DNA of 64,000 nucleotides from Siphonodentalium dalli (GCA_032622095.1 CP136061.1:191092369-191156368), one strand, 5' to 3'; counted from the first letter of the stretch, positions 36,223 to 46,812 are shown. Numbers and translations are program-made. Notes: generated by a model not told the origin, from the sequence alone.

Positions 36223-38359
36223 AATCGACGATTATAAAATAATTTACCCCCCCCCCCCCAAATAAGTGAATTCTTTAACTATTTCTAGGCTACAGCCTCC
36301 ATACTTGAATGTGGGGAGATTTTTCGACCATTTCTTCGTGAAAATCATTATTATTTTTTGTTTGTATTGACTTGAAGCTTCCAAGCTTCTGCATAATCGA
36401 CAAAGGCGAGGAGAGCCCCAGTGATATACCGGCTTTGTGTGCTCTGAAAATAAATGTTAATATAACATATATTTTTCAGCTGTTTTAAATATTTCGCACA
36501 CAAGTGAGAGACAACCGCTCTTTATTCATACCACACCATGAATGTATTAACAAGGAACGCTCTTTATTGTTCAATGCCAAAGAAGTTGGGGAACCGAACT
36601 TTCTCAATTCAATCTCTTGAACTAGGCTATGTGCGGCATACAGAGGCCTTATACGAATATAACAAACGCGAGCATAATTTAGACCTTCAAACCACTTATT
36701 CCCATAATCACACTGGTAACTTAAATAATAAATCTAATAAATATATTGTTTGTTCGCAACCAAATTACGACACTGACTTAGCATATGTGGCGTTGAGCAA
36801 TGCATTTGCTATGCATATTGTCCAAACTCACACAAGAGCAGACTTCAATTTTAGCTTGTACATTGTTTTAATTCGTTGTTGAACTCACGGTACTATTTGT
36901 TAACAGCATCAGTTTGCCCTGCCATCATCAGAGCAATACAGCAGGACCCAACCGCATCATAGCAGATAGGATAGGATAATTTTATTTATAATACACATAT
37001 TAATAGTACAATAAATTAACACATAACTAGATCATAATTCAGTATATTGCTGGACCACTTGACCAGGGGTGATATATATTTTTCTAGTCCGAATTGTCTA
37101 ACATTGATGTAAAATTGTTGTTATTACATTAAACAAATTCCACCCACCGTCTTTCTTAGTATCCCTATGATCATTATAATCACCTAAGACTGTTCAGTTT
37201 CTTATTTGATTGATTGATTGGTCATACCAATTTTACATTCCGGTGTGTCAGCAAGTGGAGAACACAGCAAACAATGACTTGCGATTGTTATGACAATACC
37301 TGGGGAATATTTTAATATTCCACAGTTATTGTTAAAATAATGCACACTTATTGTTTAAATAATCCACAGCTATTGTTACCAGTGGGCAATCGGCTGGATA
37401 TTGTGCAAGGGAGAACAATAGAAAATATGGCGACAGTGGATTAAAAGTGGTGATTTCTGCTCCTGAACGGTTGAACGCTGAACCGTAACTAAAAGAATAT
37501 TTGGCACACCCACCGACATCACCAGAGCTAAGCAGTCTGTCAGGTTTGTTCTTTGCATTTATTTTAAATTTAAAAACACGCACAAATGCGGCATTTAAAG
37601 GTACTCAATCCGATTAGATGTCCCCATATCATCAGATTCCAACAACAATTTGTTTTTAAATGCCGCTTCTGTTATCAGAATCGAGTAATTGCTCAAAATT
37701 AATGCTAACCACAGTCAACTATATTATAAATTTGCCCAAAACCTGTTATTTATCAACATTTTGTTCAACGAAATTTGCCGGTTTGTCAAATATCTGACAA
37801 AAAAAGCCACTTGATGCATATCGCTTCTACCGTGTCGACTTTGTTTCGATTTGGTAGTTCCAAATCAGAAGTGATGCACATCAGCGAGCACACCAACCTT
37901 ATGTCGGATTTCCTAAACCCAAAGAGGTGAAGCCGAAATCGTATTGAAATCAAATCGCGGACTTGAAGGGGCTTGAACGATGGCGTCGTGGTTGATGCGA
38001 GGTCCAAATTCAGGAACCCCTCTTCCCCCATCAGTATAACGTCTATCAGGTCATCCATGCTAACAACGAACTGAATTTCCACCACATATGACCTGGCATT
38101 TATACCTGTATTGCCACAATATATCACGAAATCCCGGGTCGTACGTTGTGACTGGTCGAATTATTGACAATATTAACAGGACATGATTATCGCATTGTTG
38201 CAAATGAGACGATAAGTGAAGTATTAAAGGACTGTATACCAAACACACGCTTTGAGTTGTAAAAGTGGTACGAACTAATGATGGTACGTTTTCGTCAAAA
38301 CTCTTACGCGTAATCGTTTTGCGAAAGGACTTTTTGGCCATACGGATAGACTTACGACT
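36223..38359. other. Intergenic DNA with one unrecognised ORF
   Basis: A plus-strand frame of 114 codons (36538-36882) starts with ATG but I see no domain, splice context or homologue pattern, so I do not call it a gene. 36905-37110 repeats the TIR family of 33.8/36.2 kb and is interrupted at about 36966-37050 by ~85 bp of unrelated A/T-rich sequence. A C-run lies at 36246-36257. The remainder shows nothing recognisable. Confidence 0.5.
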
Positions 38360-38412
38360 ACGAATAGCTATCCGTATTCGTAATCGTAAACGTGAGTGAT
38401 GCGAAAGGTCTT
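38360..38412 (-). repeat. Right member of the distant inverted end pair
   Basis: Reverse complement of 32950-33000 with a few differences; it also contains a short internal inverted repeat (acggatag...ctatccgt). Confidence 0.55.
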
Positions 38413-39107
38413 TATTGATTTCATAACGCGCCGGCCACGTGCTTTTGTTTATATTTTTTAAAAGATGCAATAACTAACGTACTAAACACTGATTGTGGAA
38501 CATTTTATGATATAGATGTATATGTGGCTAAACCTAAATAGATTTCATTGTTGTCAACTGAGGATTAGGAGCGACGTTTATGTTATCGAGTAAAATGTTA
38601 ATTGTAAACGATTATTACCGGGGGCGACTCAACCATATTGAACGTACGCTAGAGTATATGGGGTTGGGACTTAACCACGGGTCCCTGAGGAAAATTACTA
38701 AAATTCCCATATATCGACTAGATATTGGTATTTTTGTAAGTTTCCCCAGGGCCTGTGGACTTAACTAGGTCAATCATATCGACGAAATTGTGGCGTCGTA
38801 AACGCTATATTTATTGGAATGGTTTATTATTCATTTCGATGGGTGTTCAGGGGAAATGAGCAGACGGCAAACAGATAAACAATATACACAAGTACAGAAG
38901 GATTTATTGGTGGGAAATTGTTATCTGAACAATTATTAAGGATACCTAGCTATCAATGAGTATTTTGTAAAAAAAAAAAAAAGCGTTTTTTTTTTATAAT
39001 TAATATAATTTTGATTACAGTATACTCATATTATATTACAAATTTTCTTGAATTTTATACATGAATACAAAATGCACAAAAAAAAGAAGTTTTCTTTGCT
39101 TAAGTAA

Positions 39108-39546
39108 TGGTTAGAGCACAAGAATAGTTCTTTACCAGAATAATTCGAGTCGAAGACGAGATTTATTCTGGTGAAGAACTATTCGCGTGCTCTGACCGAC
39201 TTAGAGCACAATTGATCCCACATAATGCAATCAAATGAAAATGTGACATTGAACGTGTTTTGACCACGCCGCACAATCCGTACGCTGGCCGCGATTGGAC
39301 ACAATAGCTGGTTAGTCACGCCCAACAACGTGATTATCATGTACTGATCGCCGTTGAATGTGAATAGATATGTCCGAAACAAAGCAGACTGGTCCCACTT
39401 TAAAGCGCCCGTGCAATTTATATGTTATGAGTCACGCGTGTCCAACAATGGGATAATCACTGAACTATTCCTTCGCCAGCCTTGGGAATTGTTGTGCTTT
39501 ACCAAAAATCAGGGAACGATTGCAACAATGGGATTGTGCTCTAATG
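39108..39546. mobile_element. MITE-like repeat, copy 1
   Basis: Starts 'ttagagcacaagaatagttctt' and ends 'gattgtgctctaa', a short TIR. Internal blocks (ctctgaccgacttagagcacaattga; tgatcgccgttgaatgtgaata) recur in direct orientation at 39898-40150. Confidence 0.6.
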
Positions 39547-39897
39547 TCATTTATTTTTTTCATGCAACCCTCTTCATCTTACAATGCCAATTCAGACATA
39601 GTATTACTTGCATGGTCTCAATATTCGGTGATGTGTATCATCAGCCAGTTTAACATGCTTGGACATTCGAGTTTCTTCTTTCTGAAAGATTTCAGATAGT
39701 GAAATTATCTTCATAGACGGTACATATATGTATACAGCCTATATGTAGGATTTCATATATGTATATAGGATATCACTTTTTTATTTTTAAATAAAAAATT
39801 AACGTAGATTGCTTCTTAGAAAGGCTAATAGATAACGATTTTTGGTATAAGAAAAACCACATGGCACTGCAGAGGTATGACTTCTTTTTTTAGTAAT

Positions 39898-40150
39898 GGT
39901 TAGTAGAGCACAAGAATAGTTCTTTAAGAACTATTCGCGTGCTCTGACCGACTTAGAGCACAATTGACCTCGCATAATTCCATTATCTCGAAATACGCAA
40001 TTGACCGTGCGTTGAACACGACGTACAATCCGTGCGCTGGCCGAGATGAACACAATGACCCGTTAGCCACACCAATCATCGTGATTACCCATGCAGTGAT
40101 CGCCGTTGAATGTGAATAAATATGTCCGAAACGACACAGATTAACGTGCG
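39898..40150. repeat. MITE-like repeat, partial copy 2
   Basis: Direct partial copy of 39108-39400, beginning 'agagcacaagaatagttctttaagaactattc' and running to 'atatgtccgaaac'. The right end is not found. Confidence 0.6.
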
Positions 40151-40392
40151 ACCTGTTTTCACAAACCAAGTCACTCGCAGATGTGTTTGGAAAGTCAAAT
40201 GTGGAAGTCGCATGATTGTGTCTTACTATTATAATATACATTGTATAAGTGGATCATGAATTCCTAAGAAGTCTGTCTGCCAGAATGATGACATGGTATT
40301 TGGACCTGTAACCAACAACCAACTATTACCAAAGGTAATCAGGTAATGCTGCACATCATTAGTATGTGACAAACGTGTCAGTAGTATTGGCT

Positions 40393-40478
40393 GCCACTCT
40401 GGCCCACCCCAAATCCTGTCGGCCACTCTGGCCCATGGGCCAGAGTGGCCGACAGGATTTGGGATGGGCCAGAGTGGC
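40393..40478. repeat. 86-bp terminal palindrome
   Basis: Dyad centre in CCATGG between 40435 and 40436. Base-by-base pairing gives 43-bp arms with a single mismatch (40407/40464). Smaller palindromes of the same core follow at about 40557-40590 and 40601-40633. It occupies the outermost end of the element. Both strands read open because of symmetry; not a gene. Confidence 0.9.
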
Positions 40479-40955
40479 CGTCCCAGGTAAACATAGTGGC
40501 CGCCCCCAGGTTACCAGCGTGGCCGCCCACAGTAAACAAACTTGCTGGTGCGGCCACTCTGGCCCATGGACCAGAGTGGCCGCACCCAGAAAAAACCTGG
40601 GGCGGCCAATCTGGCCCATTGGCCAGAGTGGCCGACAGCGATGGGTGGGACCAGAGTGACCCGCCCAGGGTCGGTCTAGAGGTTGTGCTAGATTCCAAAA
40701 GAGTAAGGTGAGCGCTTCGACGGGATTTTTTGACAGAAAAGAGCACAATTTACCAATGTATCGATTTGTTCTCGGATTATAATGCCAGTGTGGTAAGCGA
40801 AGGGTGCTCCCATTCGCTGTACACATTGAACTTAGAATAATACGAGAAAAATCGAGACATTAGTAAATTGTGTTACTTTACCAGTGCATTTTTTAACAAA
40901 AGCGAAAATCTTCGAATAAATTCGAAGACGCTAGCGCTGTGGAAATGTGCATGTA
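40393..40955 (+). repeat. Left TIR of the Maverick element
   Basis: Matches the reverse complement of 57038-57438, clearest from 'gggaccagagtgacccgccca' inward through 'agattccaaaagagtaaggtgagcg', 'aagagcacaatttaccaatg' and 'ttaacaaaagcgaaa'. The outer ~280 bp is a stack of palindromes with core CCACTCTGGCCCATGGGCCAGAGTGG; copy number differs between the two ends. Confidence 0.9.
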
Positions 40956-40982
40956 AGAGCCATCTGATAGCAGGTTTTGGGT

Positions 40983-40998
40983 GGCCCTGAAAAGGGCC
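40983..40998 (-). terminator. Histone-mRNA-type 3' stem-loop
   Basis: On the minus strand GGCCCT-TTTC-AGGGCC, with 5' flank AAAAC and 3' flank ACCCA. Six-base stem, four-base TTTC loop and both flanks match the metazoan histone 3' processing signal bound by SLBP. It lies 13 nt after the stop codon of the leftward gene ending at 41012. I see no obvious purine-rich downstream element. Confidence 0.75.
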
Positions 40999-41011
40999 GT
41001 TTTACGTTTGA

Positions 41012-41231
41012 TCACAAGAAAAGTGGATAAGGGCCCGTCTTTAGGAACTCAAAGCCATCCTCTTGATCCAACTCCCGAAACACAAGCGAACCCTCGATGA
41101 GAGGTAGAAATATACATTGCGGTATACTCACACCCTTCAATGGGGATACGTCTAATCTGTACTGCTGCTTCTCTCTCCAAAACACGAGCTTTCTCTGCAG
41201 AAGGGTTGCCGCCACCGCAAGTAAGACACCT
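41012..41231 (-). pseudogene. 3' part of possible OTU-like gene
   Basis: Frame reading LLAVAATLLQRKLVFWREK, then RLDVSPLKG and IFLPLIEGSLVF, stopping at 41012-41014. An alanine-rich helix followed by a hydrophobic strand and a later strand is compatible with the C-terminal half of OTU-type cysteine proteases, but no catalytic His can be assigned with confidence. Its 5' part (43890-44107) is separated from it by a nested transposon. The histone-type stem-loop follows its stop. Confidence 0.4.
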
Positions 41232-41570
41232 GGGGTGCTATTCACCAAGCGAGACTATTTTATAAACCAGGTAGTTTATATGGTAGCGGCTGAACGCAAA
41301 GGTATCTTTGCTTTAGCGCAAACGACACACGCTGTCGATGGTGTGATTGATCCAATCTATCAGATTTGTCACCTGTCAATTGACGCCGTCTTACGACTAA
41401 TTCATGAACACTCACCGACCACAATCGGCATGTATAGCGGTATAATTTTTGGGTATAATTGTGTGGAGACTCATGCTTGCGTTTATATATCTGCAGAATG
41501 AGTTTCAATGATATTAATGAGGTTTTTTAATTAGCACCGTGTGAAAATGAAGAGCCAAGAAGATAACGTC

Positions 41571-41743
41571 TCAGAAGAATTTTGTTTGTGTTTTGGTTTT
41601 GTTTTGATATTTCCCTGCTATTTCCAATGAAATTTCTTTCCATGCATCATTTTTCCGGCGCTGGTGAATGGTGCCGGTTTCTTTGTTCTTTAATATTTTG
41701 ATTCTTCTCTCCACAATGCCCAAAAAAGTGTTACGCTCGTCGG
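41571..41743 (-). pseudogene. Myb/SANT-like DNA-binding domain, 3' part
   Basis: Frame reads DERNTFLGIVERRIKILKN, then KNDAWKEISLEI, the pattern of Myb/SANT-like domains in Harbinger accessory proteins (acidic start, EIV-like helix, W-x-x-I helix). Its upstream end lies beyond the G-tract element inserted at 41744, with probable coding sequence just past 43637. It would help target a transposase to the element ends. Confidence 0.55.
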
Positions 41744-43630
41744 CAGTGGGGGGGGGGGGGAGGGGGGGTCTAGAAAACAATTGCACATATAGGGCCCAAA
41801 AAGTTTTTTTCAGACCCCGAGTGAACCCACCACCCCATTTATGCAAATTTGTTCCTCCAAATGTTAGGGACCCACCCCCTTTCTCATGTTTTTTATAAAA
41901 ATTTCAGAATTTTTTAGCCGTTCTTCAATAACTGTGTTAACTGCCTTTCATTCCCATTCCACTATCCTTTTTTGGTGCAAAGTGTGTAAAATTAAGACTC
42001 AAGCAATAACATCCTTAATCGGTAAAGCACAGGTCAGAAAAACGAAAAATAAACTGTATTTCCAGGTGTTTCCTGGTGTTTCCAGTATCTAACAACAATA
42101 ATAAAGCATTGTGTAGGTACACTGTATGTCACAAATTGCCCTAGACCGCATTATAGCCTTAATATATCGAGCGTGTTTAGTCTGACAGAGAACACTGGCC
42201 AGTGTAAATAGTGGTAAACAGGTCAGGGGTTCTACAATTATTTGTGCATGATCAAATAACTCTTTAGTCTTATCCACCGGGGTGGGTGAGGAGGGGAATT
42301 GTTTTGGTTAGGTATACACATATATATGGTTATTATACCCCCGATATTAGTCGGCGGGTATATAGTTGACGTCTCGAGCCGTCCGTGCGTCCGTCCGTCC
42401 AAACAGTTTGCACCATAACTCAAGAGTCGATCGGTTGTCATATTTTGATGTTCTATGACATGTGACGGACCAGAAATGGGGAACGAATATGCATAATATC
42501 ACGGATTGTGAGTACCAATGCCTACCAGAGTTATCCATGGGCCCTGTTTATGAAATTCAATCCGTACAAAGTTTTTGCCATATAAGTTGAAGTGTCGGTT
42601 GTCGAATTTTGAAGTGGTTTGGTATGGTGATAGACCTGAATGATACGGGAAGGATGTATGCAGATATTACTGCATATCACAGGTTTTGCCTGTCGATGCA
42701 TACCAGAGCTACCGACTTGGTTCCACCCGTAAACACATTTTGCATTATTATAACTCAACCATTTGTATGTATTTTGTGCACTAGAGTCTGCAGTATAGTC
42801 TCAGTCAGATTTTATTCTTGATTTTAGTTTGAACTTTGAAGACATTGAGGAATGTCATTTCTCAAAGCATCTGAATGCATCACATTATTTCAGTTCATCT
42901 ATTTGTAAGCGATAACAGTATACAATTATTATTGTAGTTTAGTCTTGTTGAGCAGTATTTAATTATATAAGCTTCAAGATGAAGTTCGTAAATTCAAGGA
43001 GAATAGCGTCACCTTCTGTTGGGATTGTCTGAACAATAAACAGTAACGGCCATTCATCATAACCAATTCAGTTTTATTTGGATAAGTGCTGCAAATTAAC
43101 ATTACTTGCAATCATTAAAAAGATGAGAAATAACCAGAAGGAATGAATTTGATTGCATGTCAGAACAAGACAGTATTTCAGACATTAGAAATTTATGAGA
43201 TACCCTTTTCAATTTCATGTTATGCAACAATCGGGTCAATGATATCTAGTCATCATTGAGTATTCACCATGTAGTATTTGTGATACAGTTTTTTTTATTT
43301 TATAACTATTATTCGGGTAATACAACTGGGTAATACATTATATTTTTTTTACTAAATTACGGTTTTCCACTGAGAAGTGGGACGGGATCCTGTGAAATCC
43401 AGAATGTTGCTCAATCTGAAGCTAAATAGTCACTATAACTGTCTATATAGCCATATGCCTACAAACATGATACTAACATGCTTACAAACAACATTACATG
43501 GTCAGTACTTGTAAATTGTTTGAAAAAAAAAACATTTTGGAAAAAATTTTACAAGCACGATTGTTTCGGCCTCTGGACCACCCACCCACCCCGGCCCTAT
43601 ATATGGATTTTTTTGTAGACCCCCCTCATG
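41744..43630 (-). mobile_element. G-tract-ended DNA transposon copy 2 (1,887 bp)
   Basis: Inverted relative to copy 1 at 11052-12619 and sharing most of its interior. Ends are CAGTGGGGG... and ...CCCCCTCATG, flanked by the 7-bp duplication TCGTCGG at 41737-41743 and 43631-43637. It interrupts the Myb/SANT relic. No transposase frame. Confidence 0.82.
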
Positions 43631-43889
43631 TCGTCGGTGGTATATTTTGCCCCACGTCCTTTTCATCGGTTGCTCATTGTTGAAATGTGTACAAACGTGT
43701 ACTGTTACACGCAGCATGTTTATGTGACCGGTGGTCAATCTATGATTGACGCCAATCACCTTGATTGGATAATCCTATATGGCGCGGCGATGTCTTCCCA
43801 TCGATATGTCCACTGATAGTTTCGCATTGAGCGTCGCCTCGTAAAACTACCTGGACTATATTATAAACCCAGCCGGTGAATAGCACCCC

Positions 43890-44107
43890 TCTGTTGTCCC
43901 AAGCCATTCGATGTTTTCTGTCTCCTGTCCACTGAACAGTGTAGGATTGCGAGCCCAAGTTGCATTGACAAAAGTGAATAGGTCAAAGAACTTTTCACTT
44001 GTACCATACACTGCCCAGGAAAGGGTCTCCCACACCGCAATGTCCCTCGGGACCGATACACGGATGGCTCTGACATAAGATCAAAGATCAGTTTTAGGGT
44101 ATTCCAT
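43890..44107 (-). pseudogene. 5' part of possible OTU-like gene
   Basis: ATG at 44107, an in-frame TGA at 44081-44083 (ninth codon), then a clear frame with VWETLSWAVYGTSEKFFDLF and NIEWLGTTE, ending at the inserted transposon. The 'LSxAxYG' helix is where OTU proteases carry the Asp-Gly-x-Cys nucleophile region just before it. Here no Cys is present, so if it is OTU-like it is catalytically dead or very diverged. An alternative is an unrelated adintovirus accessory gene. Confidence 0.4.
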
Positions 44108-44139
44108 CGTGGAGAAATGATATGCTCTAAATGGGATTT

Positions 44140-44235
44140 TTGTTATATGTAAAACGCGCGGACGTCGTTAGCGACGTCATTGTGATTTTATACCAATTTT
44201 CCCGAATGATATTTCAAATGTGTTTCTTTTTGGTG
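44140..44235 (-). promoter_or_regulatory. CRE-containing promoter module, copy L
   Basis: An ~85-bp segment that is a diverged direct copy of 56850-56935 (shared: gaaacacat, cattcggg-like block, aatgacgtcg.taacga). It contains GACGTC twice and a TATAAAA-like string on the minus strand (ggtataaaatc). It lies just upstream of the ATG at 44107, so it is probably the promoter of that gene. Confidence 0.6.
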
Positions 44236-44564
44236 AATTAAGATCTTCATCGACATTGCCGAAGACGATCATTAAAAACAGACACTGTTTTTCAACAACA
44301 TAACTTTTATTTTTGAATTAAGAATCAACATATTTACAACTAATCATGAAATTATCATATTTACAATCAATAATTGGTAATGCAATGAACATAATTTACA
44401 TTTGGTAACTCATTTCATCATTAACAATCAACATATTTACAAAATGATTATGATTTTAACATGTTTAAACAATTGGTAATGAACACATTTTATCAACACT
44501 GAAATTCACAGTAAGTCTTACAAGTTTGTGAAATACATGTTTTGGGTACTGTTTCTGATTCTTT
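44236..44564. other. A/T-rich 3' region of the late genes
   Basis: Repeated 'catatttacaa' strings and TTTATT (AATAAA on the minus strand, near 44307). Probably the 3' untranslated region/poly(A) site for the leftward late genes. No gene. Confidence 0.5.
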
Positions 44565-45466
44565 TCATAAGGGCTCATAGTTTCTATGAAACCAATCAAA
44601 TACTTTTCTATCATTTTTGAAGTAGTCACCATCAAAATTCATTTCAACTAATACTTTTATACCTTATCCGCTTTTCAAGAAATGTAAAGCAAATATGCAG
44701 TATATACCACACACGTTTGTACCGTGATGTTGAAACCGCCCAACGTTTATTTTACATTCGATCGAATTTCTTTGAATAAATGATTTGATATATTTATCAA
44801 TAACTGGTATCCCAAACGAATCGAAATATGTTGCAATGTTCCCATTGAAGAAAATTGCAACCCAGTGTTCTCCTGGCTTTTCTGACGTATGTGTATTTAC
44901 TATGTATGCTTTTACATGATGAGGTTTCTCGTGTGGAAACTGATCTTTTGCACACACCACACCATACAATGAACAGAGGTAGGATGATTTGTCTAGTATA
45001 TGCTGAAGTTCGCTAGTGTTCATCTTCGTAGTTTTTTTTACTTTTTCACACCACAAGTCAACAAAACCCGAATTAAATTGGATACAGTTTGCATGAACAA
45101 CTTCCTTTATATCTTTCCAAAGTTTGAATGCCTCAAATTTCTCTTGTGGTGTAAATGATTCTATTTCTGGATACCATGGTTCCATAACTCGGTAGATGTT
45201 CAATTTAAGTAGTGCTATATCAATGAACATATCTACCCATTGTATAGGTGGTGTCCAAAGACAAAGTAAATGTCGTGTCTGACTTGGATGATCTATTTTA
45301 CATCCTTCACAATTGAGTGCCACTTCTTTTGAAATTTGATTTTGTATTTCATGAACGAAACATTTCTCGAAAGTTTTCCGAACTTTGTCAAGGATAGAAA
45401 CATATGGAATTAAATCGAGTCCTCCAACTTCAAGTCTCAATTTTCCTCCAGATGCAATCCATCCAT
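44565..45466 (-). pseudogene. Adenain-like cysteine protease (capsid maturation)
   Basis: Catalytic layout of the adenovirus/Ulp1-type protease: GEHWVAI (His), TYFDSFG (Asp), FQHHGTNVCGIYC (Gln and Cys). The N-terminal half has cysteines (CEGCKID) and the long helical lead usual for Polinton proteases. ATG at 45464-45466 follows the MCP stop, but its frame closes after nine codons; the main frame starts near 45440, implying a 1-nt lesion. The main frame ends in TAA at 44664-44666 and continues open for 32 codons to TGA at 44565-44567, so the C-terminus is also probably truncated. It would cleave pVI/pX-like precursors during maturation. Confidence 0.88.
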
Positions 45467-45470
45467 GTTT

Positions 45471-46775
45471 TTAATAATCTGTTATTATTTCTCGCAAACT
45501 GTTGATTTCAATTTGATTATCGAACTCAGCATAGACTATCACGTTGATCACTGAAGCTAGAGCTGCAGCAAACTGAAGTTCTAACCTTATGTTACCGGTT
45601 TTTATAGGATGCAAATGTCCTTCCTCTGCTCCTTGGTCAGGTGTGAGGTCGTAACCCCAGAAACAATAACCATTCATGTATGTTTCGAGATTCAAACCAA
45701 AGGATTTGTTTTGTCCAAACATACCCGAAGACTGATACAGTGACAAATAAGATCTTAGGCATTGTTCTGATTCAAAGTTTGGTTCAAATGGTCGGTTATG
45801 GATGGTATGTCCGTCCTGACTAACTTCAAGTTTTCTCAGATTGAAGTGTTGGAAATGAAATGGGTTCGTTTCAATATCGCCATTCATATCTTTGTTTGAT
45901 ACCAAGCCTATGAAAAGTCTCTTTGGCAATTGTCCTTGAAAAAGGTGATCTTCAATTTTTGGTCTAAGCCCTGCACCAATAGTGAATGTTTTTACTTCAA
46001 CTCTTCTAATCGGTATATTCATATTTTTCTGTATTATTGTTTGGTTCAAGTTATTTGCTACTACTGGCATCAGCGTAATTGTACGAACATTGAAAACTGC
46101 CGTTTCAAATACTATTTTTCCGTTGGCCTGACCAATTAAAGAGAATTTTGGATTCGCTCTATTGAGACGAATTCTTATCTCAATTCCATTTGGTAAGTAT
46201 TTCTCTTGTAGAAATATATCTGTGTGTAAACGACCACACAATTCTACCGTTTTACTACATGCTATGATTGCTTGGCGAGATTTCAATCCATCATTACCAC
46301 CAGCTTTAGTGTTTTCGGTGAACTGTTTAGCGGTGTCGGGGTACCACATTTCTAGTGCGGCAAGTTGATTTTCTTTACATTCACCAGAATAAGCCAAGAT
46401 ATTTTCCATGTAGGCTCGATAAGGATAGGTATCTCCGTTTGCCGTTACAAGTTTGTTATTTAGGTAAATATCGATACTACTGAACATGCTATGGAAAAAG
46501 TTGTTAATAGGCGCAATTTCATCAGTACCATCAACCAAGTTTGTTCCATCTGCTTTTGTGATTTTGAATTTCAGGTACAAATATGATTGATTTACATCTG
46601 TCCATTTTTCAGTTTGAGGCGGAATTACAAATTCTATCGGTGCGGAATTATTCAAAGAGCTAATCGGGTGATGCTCTATCCCTTGTGATTCCAAGATCGT
46701 TGTCATTGTTGGTGGAACATCAGAAGCATCTAACTCGGACTTGCTGCATTCGCATGATCCATTTTGCATCATCAT
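45471..46775 (-). CDS. Major capsid protein (double jelly-roll, hexon-like)
   Basis: 434 codons, intact, starting at a run of three ATGs (46775). The N-terminal region PIEFVIPPQTEKWTDVNQSY and LVDGTDEIAPINNFFHSMF is characteristic of Polinton/adintovirus MCPs (strand motifs around a conserved 'PPQTEKW' and 'INNFFHSMF'). The C-terminus VIVYAEFDNQIEI is also typical. It would form the pseudo-hexameric shell in the nucleus. It sits between pVI-like and protease genes, the usual late-gene order. It is the only long structural gene here without a visible break. Confidence 0.9.
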   Translation of the reverse strand: MMMQNGSCECSKSELDASDVPPTMTTILESQGIEHHPISSLNNSAPIEFVIPPQTEKWTDVNQSYLYLKFKITKADGTNLVDGTDEIAPINNFFHSMFSSIDIYLNNKLVTANGDTYPYRAYMENILAYSGECKENQLAALEMWYPDTAKQFTENTKAGGNDGLKSRQAIIACSKTVELCGRLHTDIFLQEKYLPNGIEIRIRLNRANPKFSLIGQANGKIVFETAVFNVRTITLMPVVANNLNQTIIQKNMNIPIRRVEVKTFTIGAGLRPKIEDHLFQGQLPKRLFIGLVSNKDMNGDIETNPFHFQHFNLRKLEVSQDGHTIHNRPFEPNFESEQCLRSYLSLYQSSGMFGQNKSFGLNLETYMNGYCFWGYDLTPDQGAEEGHLHPIKTGNIRLELQFAAALASVINVIVYAEFDNQIEINSLREIITDY

Positions 46776-46812
46776 GATTAATCAAATATATCGAGAGATC
46801 GTTTTGATTTCT

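Larger units (their letters stand above)
41232..43889. mobile_element. PIF/Harbinger-like transposon nested in the Maverick
   Basis: Perfect 15-bp inverted ends GGGGTGCTATTCACC / GGTGAATAGCACCCC at 41232-41246 and 43875-43889. Weaker similarity extends inward to about 45 bp (..aaccaggtagttt). It splits a leftward gene of the host element. It contains a Myb/SANT-like coding relic typical of Harbinger elements. Flanks give no convincing 3-bp duplication. No DDE transposase is visible. Confidence 0.72.

Noticed and set aside
36538-36882. 114-codon ATG frame as a host gene
   Set aside because: No domain, no splice context, A/T-rich composition like its surroundings, and flanked by repeats.
40359-40826. 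Overlapping open frames on both strands (up to 155 codons) rich in Trp/Pro/Gly
   Set aside because: They arise from the palindromic GGCCACTCTGGCCCATGG repeats of the TIR; symmetric sequence is open on both strands and shows no protein family.
41260-41508. Possible transposase frames at the left end of the Harbinger-like element
   Set aside because: Short frames on both strands (134 and 82 codons) without a DDE motif or any domain I recognise.
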